From: a virus
Virus record (IMG/VR): IMGVR_UViG_3300037316_000073
Span: 1-45,170 of that record
Strand: one strand, 5' to 3'
DNA length: 45,170 nt
Shown here: positions 25,279 through 32,367 of the stretch, piece by piece
Layout of the letters: each line of letters starts with the position of its first letter
How positions within the stretch are numbered: the first letter of the stretch is position 1
Made by a program: the position numbers and the translations under genes
The notes under the pieces: generated by a model
Told to the model about the DNA's origin: nothing
The model's database searches: none
What the model saw: only the letters and a program-made list of their open reading frames with translations

Positions 25279-27328
25279 TCGATCTGTATCCGCGCAAGTG
25301 GTAGAAGCAAGAACTTACCTCCGTCCTCTTGACACTGACGGAAAGATTTTTGAGACACATGAGCAGCATTTCGATCGCATGATCGAACATCAGAAGCATC
25401 TCTGGCAGAGAGCTAAGGGAGGCATGATTCGTAATCCTGATGGCTCTTGGAAAATTACGCCATTGGATTTAGCTGAAGAGGCTGAATTAGCTGAGCTTCG
25501 TGCGTTGTTAGCGGAATATAAGATACGTCTTGCTGGTCGAACTCACTGGATGGGCAACGTTCCTACTGTGTGGAAACGTGAGATTTCCAATTTTAACTGT
25601 TCAGCTCAGACACTTAAGCGTCCAGCGGATTTCGTTGATGCCTTCTGGTTGCTTCTCAATGGCTGCGGCTACGGCGGACGCCCTGAAGTTCGAAAAGGCT
25701 ATATTACAGGTTTTGGGCAGCACATCGACGAAATCGTGTCTATTCCTTCAACTAATGGGCGCACCGGAGGAAACTCAAAGAACGAAGAGCACTACGATCA
25801 AGAGACAGGCGTCTGGACGATCAAGGTAGGTGACAGCGCCGAAGCCTGGGCAAAGCTCATGGGCAAACTTTTGTCGAAGAAGATACCGGCGAAGAAGTTG
25901 GTCCTGGACTTCAGCGAGCTTCGTGGAGCTGGCTATCGTCTGAAAGGCTACGGATGGTTATGTTGTGGGGATCGCCCACTTTGGAGTGCATTGGAAAAGA
26001 TTTGTGGCATTCTCAATGTTAACGTCCGTCAAAAGCTTACTGAAATTGATCTGATTGATATTCTCAATCTTCTCGGAACCGTCCTGTCGACGCGCCGCGC
26101 AGCTGAAATCACTGTCGTGGACTACCACAATCCGATCGCGCACGATTTCGCCGAGATGAAGAAGAACTACTACCCGGATCGGTATTGGCGCGGCCAGTCA
26201 AACAACACTCTTGGATTTTGGCACAAGCCGACTCGCTTCGAGCTGGAAGGTGTCTTCAATCTAATGATGAACGCTGGTGGTTCCGAGCCCGGTTTCTATA
26301 ACTTTGAAGCTGCAAATCGACGCACGCAGAATTCAGCTCTTCCATATTTTTGTGACATGACCAATCCGTGCGGCGAAATCTTGCTGAACGGCGACGGTAC
26401 TCTCTGCAATCTCGTTGAGACAATCGTCTGTCATTTCAACGGAGATTTCTCTGGACTTTTGCGCGCTCATTATCTCGTAGCTCGCGCTAATTATAGGCAA
26501 ACTTGTGTCGTTCTCGAAGATGGCATTCTTCAGCCGGCATGGGAGGATAACCAGAAGCTACTTAGACTGTGTGGCGTTGGGCTGGATGGCGTTACCGCCT
26601 GGGAAGGTGACGGTAACGTGGACATGGTTCGTGGATTGCGTCTCGCTGCTAACGTAGGCGCCAACACAATGGCGGACGAACTTGGCATGAATCGCGCGGC
26701 GCTGGTGACATGCATCAAGCCAAGCGGCACGGCATCGAAAACATGTGGCTACGTCAATCAAGAGGTCCCAGCCGGCTTGCATAAGCCATTGGCGAAGTAC
26801 ATCTTCAACAACGTAGCTTTTACGATTTCCGATCCGTTAGTTGCTAAGTTGAAGGCAGCTGGTTATAAATGGTTTAAGCATCCGTCTGATCCGAACGCGG
26901 TCGTGATTACGCTGCCGGTGCGCTACGACAATATTGAGTTTTCCACCACCGAAGAAGGATTCGAAGTGAATCTCGAAAGTGCTCTGACACAGCTCGATCG
27001 CTACAAATTCTATCAAGACAATTATACCGATCACAACAGCAGCTGCACGATTTCCTATTCGCCGGACGAAGTTCCGTCGATAATCAGCTGGTTGCTACAA
27101 AATTGGGATACGTACGTCGGCGTATCGTTCTTGTACCGCGTGAACCCTCTCATGACTGCGGCTGATCTTGGGCACCCTTACCTGCCGATGACTCCAGCCA
27201 AGAAAGAAGAGTGGGAAGCATATCAGGCTTCGCTTGGTCCGGTATCGTTCGATAATAAGGACACCAACGCTTTCCTAGAGATCACTGATCAAGAAGACTG
27301 CGCTGGCGGCGTGTGTCCTATTAGGTAA
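25271..27328 (+). CDS. nrdJ: Class II (adenosylcobalamin-dependent) ribonucleotide reductase
   Basis: The 685-aa product resembles monomeric RTPR of Lactobacillus leichmannii (739 aa). It has NFNCSAQ with the first redox Cys, FSELRGAGYRLKG, GSEPGFYNFEAAN, the radical-site NPCGEILL, CNLVETIV, IKPSGTASKTCGY and the C-terminal redox pair CAGGVCPIR. It reduces ribonucleoside triphosphates to dNTPs using vitamin B12 and a thiol donor, without oxygen. The AAAAAGG ribosome-binding site is 7 nt upstream. A phage thioredoxin at 29326 could reduce its C-terminal cysteines. No cobalamin riboswitch is visible in the 140-nt leader. Confidence 0.93.
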   Translation: MANRSVSAQVVEARTYLRPLDTDGKIFETHEQHFDRMIEHQKHLWQRAKGGMIRNPDGSWKITPLDLAEEAELAELRALLAEYKIRLAGRTHWMGNVPTVWKREISNFNCSAQTLKRPADFVDAFWLLLNGCGYGGRPEVRKGYITGFGQHIDEIVSIPSTNGRTGGNSKNEEHYDQETGVWTIKVGDSAEAWAKLMGKLLSKKIPAKKLVLDFSELRGAGYRLKGYGWLCCGDRPLWSALEKICGILNVNVRQKLTEIDLIDILNLLGTVLSTRRAAEITVVDYHNPIAHDFAEMKKNYYPDRYWRGQSNNTLGFWHKPTRFELEGVFNLMMNAGGSEPGFYNFEAANRRTQNSALPYFCDMTNPCGEILLNGDGTLCNLVETIVCHFNGDFSGLLRAHYLVARANYRQTCVVLEDGILQPAWEDNQKLLRLCGVGLDGVTAWEGDGNVDMVRGLRLAANVGANTMADELGMNRAALVTCIKPSGTASKTCGYVNQEVPAGLHKPLAKYIFNNVAFTISDPLVAKLKAAGYKWFKHPSDPNAVVITLPVRYDNIEFSTTEEGFEVNLESALTQLDRYKFYQDNYTDHNSSCTISYSPDEVPSIISWLLQNWDTYVGVSFLYRVNPLMTAADLGHPYLPMTPAKKEEWEAYQASLGPVSFDNKDTNAFLEITDQEDCAGGVCPIR

Positions 27329-27334
27329 GACAGG

Positions 27335-27865
27335 ATGCCATACAGTGACCCGATAAAAGCTGCTGAGTACGACAGACAGTATCGCCTAAAAAGAAGAAAA
27401 AGCGATCCTGAATTCGCTAAGAGGCAGAGAGGATATTGTAAAAAATGGAGTGCCGCAAATCGAGCACGTGAATCAGCCAGGAGCAAACGATACAGGCAGG
27501 ATAATATTGAAAAAATGCGTGAGTATGAAAATCAACGCAGCGTGCAACGTAGAGCAAAAAACCCGGAGCGTCAAAAAGCTGCAAATAGACGCTCACTTTT
27601 GAAAAAATATGGATTGTCGGCGTTAGACTACACTTGCATGCTGACTGAACAGAATTTTGTCTGTAAAAGCTGTGGTGAACCAGAAGTCGGACTTGACGCC
27701 TATGGTAATATGCGTCCTTTATCGGTTGATCACGATCATGTGACTGGCGAGGTTCGCGGGCTTCTATGCAACGGATGTAATCGCGCTCTCGGCTTCATAA
27801 ATGATTCATCTGAAAAGCTAAAAAAATTGATCAGCTATCTTGACTCCGCTAGAAAAATTTGCTAG
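27335..27865 (+). CDS. Endonuclease VII/HNH-type homing endonuclease 3
   Basis: The 176-aa product has a basic N-terminal half rich in Lys, Arg and Gln, then LTEQNFVCKSCGEPE, VDHDHVTGEVRGLLC and CNGCNRALGF. It is the largest of the four endonuclease VII-like proteins here and closest to the one at 20330. It begins 6 nt after the nrdJ stop, a classical site for homing-nuclease insertion next to ribonucleotide reductase genes. Confidence 0.86.
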   Translation: MPYSDPIKAAEYDRQYRLKRRKSDPEFAKRQRGYCKKWSAANRARESARSKRYRQDNIEKMREYENQRSVQRRAKNPERQKAANRRSLLKKYGLSALDYTCMLTEQNFVCKSCGEPEVGLDAYGNMRPLSVDHDHVTGEVRGLLCNGCNRALGFINDSSEKLKKLISYLDSARKIC

Positions 27866-27873
27866 GTAAGTAA

Positions 27874-27997
27874 GGTCATTGCAGCAAAGACATGCAGGTG
27901 GAAAAGCTGCCAGCCGTAAGAGCGGTTCTATCGGAATTCTGTTCGCAGTAACCCGTGCTCTTGTGTCGTCGGAGCGACACGTGAATGACCGTCATTC
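27874..27997 (+). ncRNA. Candidate structured RNA between HNH3 and dut
   Basis: The 174-nt gap can fold as a four-branched structure. A 7-bp closing stem (GGTCATT 27874-27880 with AATGACC 27984-27990) encloses three hairpins: GCAGC 27881-27885 with GCTGC 27906-27910; TAAGAGC-GGTT near 27917 with AACC..GTGCTCTTG to 27963; and GTGTCG 27963-27968 with CGACAC 27975-27980. The strand GAATGAC 27983-27989 can instead pair with GTCATTC at 27991-27997, a switch-like alternative. I recognise no Rfam family, and it is not a tRNA. A small frame (ATG 27891, 19 codons) also fits in the region. Confidence 0.35.
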
Positions 27998-28039
27998 CCT
28001 AAAGGCGAAGCCTGCTTTACTCTAATTCTAGGAACCAAA

Positions 28040-28486
28040 ATGAGAGTCAAATGGAACGATCTTCGTCTCCCGGAGCATCGCACGGAATCGCCCTTCTTTA
28101 TCGGTAGTGTCGAAGCGATCGGAGTTGATCTTCGCGCTTACATCCCTGGTCGTGACATGACGATCGCAAAAGGTGATCGCGTAGCAGTCCCAACTGGCTT
28201 CGCCATCGCGGTCCCGGTTGGCTACTACGGACGTGTCGCGCCGCGCTCGGGGCTTGCACTGAAAAATGGCATCGACGTGCTCGCTGGAGTCGTCGATAGC
28301 GATTATCGCGGGGAGCTGAAGATCATCTTGATAAATCACGGCGCCGAACCATTTGTGATTCACAATGGCGACCGTATTGCTCAGCTTGTGATGGAAGAAG
28401 CCGAGTGTTGGACGCCGGTCGAAGCATATGGTCTGTCGGACACCGCGCGTGGCGAAAAAGGCTACGGCTCAAGCGGAGTCAAGTAA
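28040..28486 (+). CDS. dut: Trimeric dUTPase
   Basis: The 148-aa product shows the five dUTPase motifs in order: GVDLRAYI (1), APRSGLALKNG (2), GVVDSDYRGELKIILIN (3), NGDRIAQLV (4) and RGEKGYGSSG (5). It splits dUTP into dUMP and pyrophosphate, which keeps uracil out of DNA and supplies dUMP to ThyX. The length is standard. It has an AGGA ribosome-binding site about 10 nt upstream and follows a structured untranslated gap. Confidence 0.95.
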   Translation: MRVKWNDLRLPEHRTESPFFIGSVEAIGVDLRAYIPGRDMTIAKGDRVAVPTGFAIAVPVGYYGRVAPRSGLALKNGIDVLAGVVDSDYRGELKIILINHGAEPFVIHNGDRIAQLVMEEAECWTPVEAYGLSDTARGEKGYGSSGVK

Positions 28487-28489
28487 AAG

Positions 28490-28894
28490 GTGTCATACAT
28501 CGTGTCAAAACAAGGTTTCTTGTCCGACAACGAGATTGTCGACGATATAGTCCGTTGTATCGAAGGTGATCCGAAAAGTCTATCCGATTGGCTTACTTGT
28601 CCGTTTGAAGACTTGATCATGCTTCATCATGGAACCGGCACGCACATCCGCAATTACTACAAGATGTGGGCGGAAGAGAATCCGTTCAGCAACATCGATC
28701 CGCCAGCGAATACTGCGGGTATCGTAGATCATCCAGACTTCCCCGACCAAAGGTCTCAGCGTTGCATAGAGCGCGTGTGGCAGATGATTCATCGAAAGCA
28801 TGGAATCGGTCCAGGCACGAAAAAGGAACCTATTGACGTTGCTGAATTCGTTAAGCAGTTCGATGACGAAAAAGTATCCATCTCAAACTCCTGA
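28490..28894 (+). CDS. Conserved phage protein, DUF6794-like
   Basis: The product of about 134 aa has CPFEDLIMLHHGTGTHIRNY followed by YKMWAEENPF. This resembles the LHxGxGxxIRNxxxLW pattern of a widespread phage/bacterial domain (DUF6794 from memory) of unknown function. The start is probably GTG 28490, 3 nt after dut; GTG 28502 is an alternative. The next homing endonuclease starts inside its 3' end. Confidence 0.6.
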   Translation: MSYIVSKQGFLSDNEIVDDIVRCIEGDPKSLSDWLTCPFEDLIMLHHGTGTHIRNYYKMWAEENPFSNIDPPANTAGIVDHPDFPDQRSQRCIERVWQMIHRKHGIGPGTKKEPIDVAEFVKQFDDEKVSISNS

Positions 28895-29342
28895 AAAATG
28901 GAAACAATATAATCAACGTTGGCAAGCTAAGAATCCTGATAAAGCTAGGTGTCTTAAGAAAGCTGCCTCCGATAGATTTCGTGAGAGAAATCCTCATTAC
29001 CAAAAAGAGTGGGTAAATAAGAACAAGGATAAAGTTCTACGAAGTAGAGAACGCGGAAGGATAAGAAAAGCTTTGAGGCGCCGTTGGAAGAAATATGGAT
29101 TGACGCCAGAACAGTTTAACATAAAGAACGAAACACAAACCGGTCTTTGTATGTTATGTAATGAACTGAATCAAAATGGTAGAGATTTATGCGTCGATCA
29201 CGACCACGAAACGGGTAATGTTAGAGACCTTCTCTGTACTAGATGCAACCGTGGTCTAGGTATGTTTAAGGATTCTCCTGAGCTGCTAGAAAAGGCTGCG
29301 GCTTACATTAGAGGACACAAAGAGAATGTATCAGATTCCTAA
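28863..29342 (+). CDS. Endonuclease VII/HNH-type homing endonuclease 4
   Basis: The 159-aa product has a very basic N-terminal 90 residues (many Lys and Arg, WQAKNPDKARCLKKAA) and a C-terminal core: GLCMLCNELNQ, VDHDHETGNVRDLLC and CTRCNRGLGMFKD. It overlaps the preceding gene by 32 nt and the thioredoxin gene by 17 nt, a sign of insertion with minimal loss of neighbouring coding sequence. It is visibly more A+T-rich than its surroundings. Confidence 0.86.
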   Translation: MTKKYPSQTPEKWKQYNQRWQAKNPDKARCLKKAASDRFRERNPHYQKEWVNKNKDKVLRSRERGRIRKALRRRWKKYGLTPEQFNIKNETQTGLCMLCNELNQNGRDLCVDHDHETGNVRDLLCTRCNRGLGMFKDSPELLEKAAAYIRGHKENVSDS

Positions 29343-29604
29343 AAAAGGTGAACTGTTGCTTGTATTTACGGCTCCCTGGTGCGGCCCTTGCAAGCATTTT
29401 GGACCGGTGCTTGAAAAAGTGTGCGAACTCGGAAATTTACCAATTTCTAAAATACAAGTTGACGACGATCCGGAATTCTGTCATAACCAGAACGTCAGAT
29501 CGGTGCCAACGATCCGTCTCGTTAGAAATGGCGAGGTTGTCGGGACAGCGATCGGAGCAATGAGCGAAGGCCAGTTGAAGGATTGGCTGAACGAACATTC
29601 ATGA
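29326..29604 (+). CDS. Thioredoxin
   Basis: The 92-aa protein has the active site TAPWCGPCKHFGP (redox CGPC at about residues 19-22) and the conserved cis-Pro segment VRSVPTIRLVRNG. It is somewhat short for a thioredoxin (105-110 aa) but has the core fold. It most likely reduces NrdJ. Because the phage polymerase has a T7-like thumb insertion, it might also serve as a polymerase processivity partner, which is an inference. It overlaps the preceding endonuclease gene. Confidence 0.9.
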   Translation: MYQIPKKGELLLVFTAPWCGPCKHFGPVLEKVCELGNLPISKIQVDDDPEFCHNQNVRSVPTIRLVRNGEVVGTAIGAMSEGQLKDWLNEHS

Positions 29605-29614
29605 AAGGAGTCAA

Positions 29615-29902
29615 ATGATTTCACTTGAGGACTTTGTGAAGCAAAATGGCTTGGAGCTGCAACGGTCAAGCCCGATCACTGCGCGGTCATACGTGACCTC
29701 GCCAGGACTACCCTGCGAGCGAGTCGACGAGTATCATTGGGCACGAAAGCTTAATGGCTCGAAGTACGATCAACGAGTTTACGTGTTCATGTACCATGAC
29801 GGATCGTTCTCTACCTCGCTCGGGATCGACTTCATACACCGACTATTGCCCGACAAGCCGACGCTGAAGGCTTTCGTCGAAGCGATGAGTCCGGAGCGGT
29901 AA
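29615..29902 (+). CDS. Hypothetical protein
   Basis: The 95-aa product follows a strong GAAAGGAGTC ribosome-binding site 10 nt after the thioredoxin stop. It is rich in Tyr and charged residues (SKYDQRVYVFMYHDGSF) and may form a small beta-sheet domain. No family is recognised. Confidence 0.6.
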   Translation: MISLEDFVKQNGLELQRSSPITARSYVTSPGLPCERVDEYHWARKLNGSKYDQRVYVFMYHDGSFSTSLGIDFIHRLLPDKPTLKAFVEAMSPER

Positions 29903-29903
29903 C

Positions 29904-30425
29904 TTGCGCGATAACCAGCGCTCCAAACTCTACGGGGCTCAAGCGGTGCTTGAGCCTTACAAGGACCCGCTGCCGACCGTCGCCGCCGTTGAGGACTATG
30001 TTCGACGGGTATGGCAGTCGAAGGTGCTTAAACGAACCTACTTGCGCGCTATGCTGCGCGCAAGTGAACCACGGGTCCGTGATGGACGCGGAACCAGGAT
30101 CGCAAGAGGCGGACCTAATTCGATCAACATACCGCTTTGGGCGCGGAACACACGAGTTGTCTTGCACGAGCTGGCACACACGATCATCGCACGGGAATAT
30201 CCGGCTAGGGAACCGGCGCCGCATGGTTGGGAGTATTGTGCGGTCTACCTGAAGCTCGTGCAGACTATGATGGGAACGGAAGCAGCGGCGGCGCTCAAGG
30301 CTAGCATGCGGGCTGAAAGGGTCCGCTTCACAGAGCCACGCAAACGTGCTCCAATGAGTGCGGAACGGAAGCAAGAGCTGCGAGCGCAGCTCGTGCGGGC
30401 GCGAGAGGCTAAGTTAAGTGTCTGA
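29904..30425 (+). CDS. TIGR04338-type metallohydrolase (HExxH)
   Basis: The 173-aa product starts RDNQRSKLYGAQ and contains VRDGRGTRIARGG, NIPLWARNTRVVLHELAHTI, the zinc motif HELAH, and HGWEYCAVYLKLVQTMMG. This series matches the TIGR04338 metallohydrolase family, best known to me from actinobacteria and their phages. The substrate is unknown; a peptidase role is possible. The start is TTG 29904, with CGGAG about 8 nt upstream, 1 nt after the previous stop. The basic C-terminal 40 residues are helical. It overlaps the next gene by 8 nt. Confidence 0.78.
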   Translation: MRDNQRSKLYGAQAVLEPYKDPLPTVAAVEDYVRRVWQSKVLKRTYLRAMLRASEPRVRDGRGTRIARGGPNSINIPLWARNTRVVLHELAHTIIAREYPAREPAPHGWEYCAVYLKLVQTMMGTEAAAALKASMRAERVRFTEPRKRAPMSAERKQELRAQLVRAREAKLSV

Positions 30426-30612
30426 CAAGCTCCTGCTGACCGGCGCGTTCGTGGCAGCAATGTTGCTTTATTTACTGTCCACGAACAGCTGGTTGGTGAG
30501 CTGGATCATACCGCCGGACGATCCGCCGCCAGAAGGATGCGCCTTCCTGCATCTGGACTGGACAGCGGAAAAAGGCAACTATTGGGTTTGCGACAAGTGG
30601 GACGATAAGTGA
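30418..30612 (+). CDS. Small single-TM protein with acidic/Cys C-terminus
   Basis: The 64-aa protein starts at GTG 30418 inside the previous gene. One membrane segment (about residues 4-31) is followed by a Pro-rich stretch (IPPDDPPPEGC) and a Trp/Cys-containing tail. It is likely an inner-membrane protein with the tail outside the cytoplasm. The function is unknown. Confidence 0.6.
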   Translation: MSDKLLLTGAFVAAMLLYLLSTNSWLVSWIIPPDDPPPEGCAFLHLDWTAEKGNYWVCDKWDDK

Positions 30613-30692
30613 CGACGGCGATAATCATTCTGTCAACTTGTGCGGTTGTATGGCTAATTTTCAGGTTTGGCTTTGAGGATGGATTTTTGTGA
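30609..30692 (+). CDS. 27-aa membrane microprotein
   Basis: A GTG start overlaps the previous stop (GTGA). The product is 27 aa, almost all one hydrophobic helix (AIIILSTCAVVWLIF) plus a short acidic end. Its stop overlaps the GTG of the next small gene. The chain of GTGA junctions on both sides is the evidence that it is translated. Confidence 0.5.
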   Translation: MTTAIIILSTCAVVWLIFRFGFEDGFL

Positions 30693-30868
30693 GCGAGTTC
30701 TACACGATCCACCAAGCGGTGTACGATAACCACAAGCCGCCGCCGCCGGCTTACATCTATCGAGCAACCGACTCACCGAACTTTGGTGTGCGCGAGTTTG
30801 AGCAAGTCGCCAAGTGCGCGACACGAAGTGAAGCGGAAGCCTGGGTTAAAGAACATGAGAAAAAGTGA
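30689..30868 (+). CDS. 59-aa hypothetical protein
   Basis: The gene starts at GTG 30689 in the stop of the microprotein gene and ends inside the MazG-like gene. The product has a central poly-proline (KPPPPAYIYR) and a C-terminal segment typical of small phage proteins that carry an AxAWVKEHE helix. No family is recognised. Confidence 0.5.
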   Translation: MSEFYTIHQAVYDNHKPPPPAYIYRATDSPNFGVREFEQVAKCATRSEAEAWVKEHEKK

Positions 30869-31193
30869 ATATCTCCTACTCAAGCTCGCGGAAGAATGCG
30901 ACGAAGTAGGACAGCGCTGCTCGAAACAAATCACTTTCGGACCAGACGAAATCCAGCCTGGACACGAAGAGAATAATCTTCAGCGCCTCCGATATGAAGT
31001 CAACGACGTGCTCGCGATGGTCTCGATACTTGGCCTGATGCCGGATGCCATCACGATCGCCGCAGCTGTCGAGCGCCGGAAGGTGAGACTGGAAAAGTAT
31101 TGGATCAAGTCGACCGAGCGCGGTCATACCGATCCAGAACCGGAATTTGACGCAGCTACACTCGCCTGGATGAACGATGACAATCGGGGTTGA
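30855..31193 (+). CDS. MazG-like nucleotide pyrophosphohydrolase-type protein
   Basis: The 112-aa product contains LLLKLAEECDEVGQRCSKQI and NNLQRLRYEVNDVLAMVSIL. The EExxE-like and ExxD-like spacing on two helices is typical of all-alpha NTP pyrophosphohydrolases (MazG-like). These hydrolyse (d)NTPs to monophosphates and pyrophosphate; in phages they are thought to clean nucleotide pools or adjust (p)ppGpp. The start at ATG 30855 overlaps the upstream 59-aa gene by 14 nt. Confidence 0.65.
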   Translation: MRKSEYLLLKLAEECDEVGQRCSKQITFGPDEIQPGHEENNLQRLRYEVNDVLAMVSILGLMPDAITIAAAVERRKVRLEKYWIKSTERGHTDPEPEFDAATLAWMNDDNRG

Positions 31194-31566
31194 AGTTCTC
31201 GGGCGCGACATGCGCCTCTATCTCCTGGTCCGTCGCGACCTGAAAATGCCAGCCGGGAAGCTCGCGGCAATGGCAGGGCACGCATTCGTCGATTGTGCTG
31301 TCAAGTATGCGAGCGGATCGGAAGTACATCAAAGTGTTTTCAACGGATACCAAAGAGACGGACAAACTAAGATCGTCTTGGGAGTCGCTGATCTCAATCA
31401 GCTGTTACGCCTTCGTGACGCTGCCGCTGCAAATTTTATCTGCACAAGCACAGTATTGGATGAAGGCAGGACAGTGTTTCCAGCCCACACCATCCCAGTC
31501 TGTGCAGTCGGTCTCTGTAGGCGAGAAGACTTACCCTTGGAGTTCGAAACATTGGGACTCTACTGA
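31177..31566 (+). CDS. PTH2-type peptidyl-tRNA hydrolase domain protein
   Basis: The 129-aa product has LYLLVRRDLKMPAGKLAAMAGHAFVD, QTKIVLGVADLNQLLRLRDAA and VLDEGRTVFPAHTIPVCAVG. These correspond to the PTH2 family (archaeal/eukaryotic-type peptidyl-tRNA hydrolase), with the conserved Lys, His and Asp of the active site and the D-x-GRT segment. PTH2 frees tRNA from stalled peptidyl-tRNA. Most bacteria use the unrelated Pth1, so a PTH2 in a phage is noteworthy. The start overlaps the MazG-like gene. Confidence 0.8.
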   Translation: MTIGVEVLGRDMRLYLLVRRDLKMPAGKLAAMAGHAFVDCAVKYASGSEVHQSVFNGYQRDGQTKIVLGVADLNQLLRLRDAAAANFICTSTVLDEGRTVFPAHTIPVCAVGLCRREDLPLEFETLGLY

Positions 31567-31751
31567 TGACGACGAAAACGATCGACTATTTACCCGTACT
31601 CGATCCGAGTGACGGGAGCATCCAGCTCTACGACATCTACGTAAAGGGTTTATGGATAGGATCGCGGCGACTGCTTAGGTATTGTGAGGAAGAAGTAAGA
31701 TGCTACGCAATAAGACAAAAACGCCCTTCGACAAAGAAGCGGCAGAAATAG
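31566..31751 (+). CDS. Small hypothetical protein
   Basis: The 61-aa product starts at ATG 31566, overlapping the previous stop (TGATG). Its end is strongly basic (RQKRPSTKKRQK). The first half (YLPVLDPSDGSIQLYDIYVKG) could be a small beta-hairpin. No family is recognised. Confidence 0.5.
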   Translation: MTTKTIDYLPVLDPSDGSIQLYDIYVKGLWIGSRRLLRYCEEEVRCYAIRQKRPSTKKRQK

Positions 31752-31918
31752 GCGTTCCGGTAATCCCACCATTATCGCCGCCGCACAAGTTTCCGAACGA
31801 TCCGAATCCGGTTATGGCGATCTGTGGGAAATGTGGCCTGCACATCCTTCGGGTCATGGGCTATTGCTGCATGAGCCCTAACTGCCCGACAGGTCTCGGC
31901 AGCGGCTTTACAATATGA
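31700..31918 (+). CDS. Small zinc-ribbon-like protein
   Basis: The 72-aa product has a Pro-rich middle (VPVIPPLSPPHKFP) and two cysteine pairs (AICGKCGLHI and YCCMSPNCPTG), which suggest a zinc ribbon at about residues 40-65. It overlaps its neighbours at both ends. The role is unknown, possibly nucleic-acid or protein binding. Confidence 0.6.
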   Translation: MLRNKTKTPFDKEAAEIGVPVIPPLSPPHKFPNDPNPVMAICGKCGLHILRVMGYCCMSPNCPTGLGSGFTI

Positions 31919-32367
31919 CGACGAAGAAGAAACCTAGCAAAATCATTTGGGGTGAGCGCACCATATTCCCAATGTTCTACGGCTTCTGTCCGAACAAGGA
32001 AGCCTGGGACAAGGAGGTACGCGAACACATCAGTTCGCCTCTGTCGCCGGAATATCCGACCGATAGTTACGGAATGACGACACACATTACGAATAAATTC
32101 GATCACAGTAAGCAACTGTGCATCGTTACAATGAATGATCGTGTTGACACGCAATATCTCAATGACGCGGTAAGCGTGATTCTGCACGAGTCGATGCACG
32201 TTTGGCAGTGCATGATAGCTCAAGTTCGCGAGTTTGATCCTGGTCTCGAAGTGGAGGCTTACGCGGTTCAGCACATCTTCGACAACCTGTTTTCCGGCTA
32301 TCTCGAAACTCGTCGCTGCCCTATAAGGGTAGGACCGGTTTTGCCTTCTCAACACAATCCGTTTTAG
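31915..32367 (+). CDS. HExxH-containing phage protein
   Basis: The 150-aa product contains the zincin-like HESMHVWQ followed by EVEAYAVQHIFDNLF, where a Glu could be the third metal ligand. It may be a small metallopeptidase-like protein; similar proteins occur in many phage early regions and the substrate is unknown. It is the last gene of the plus-strand block and meets the minus-strand late operon stop-to-stop with a 4-nt overlap. A terminator hairpin lies at 32366. Confidence 0.65.
   Translation: MTTKKKPSKIIWGERTIFPMFYGFCPNKEAWDKEVREHISSPLSPEYPTDSYGMTTHITNKFDHSKQLCIVTMNDRVDTQYLNDAVSVILHESMHVWQCMIAQVREFDPGLEVEAYAVQHIFDNLFSGYLETRRCPIRVGPVLPSQHNPF

Noticed and set aside
27874-27990. tRNA-like reading of the cloverleaf
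   Set aside because: Although the closing stem is 7 bp, there is no T-loop (GTTCRANNC), no D-loop GG, no plausible anticodon arm and no CCA; the span of 117 nt is too long.
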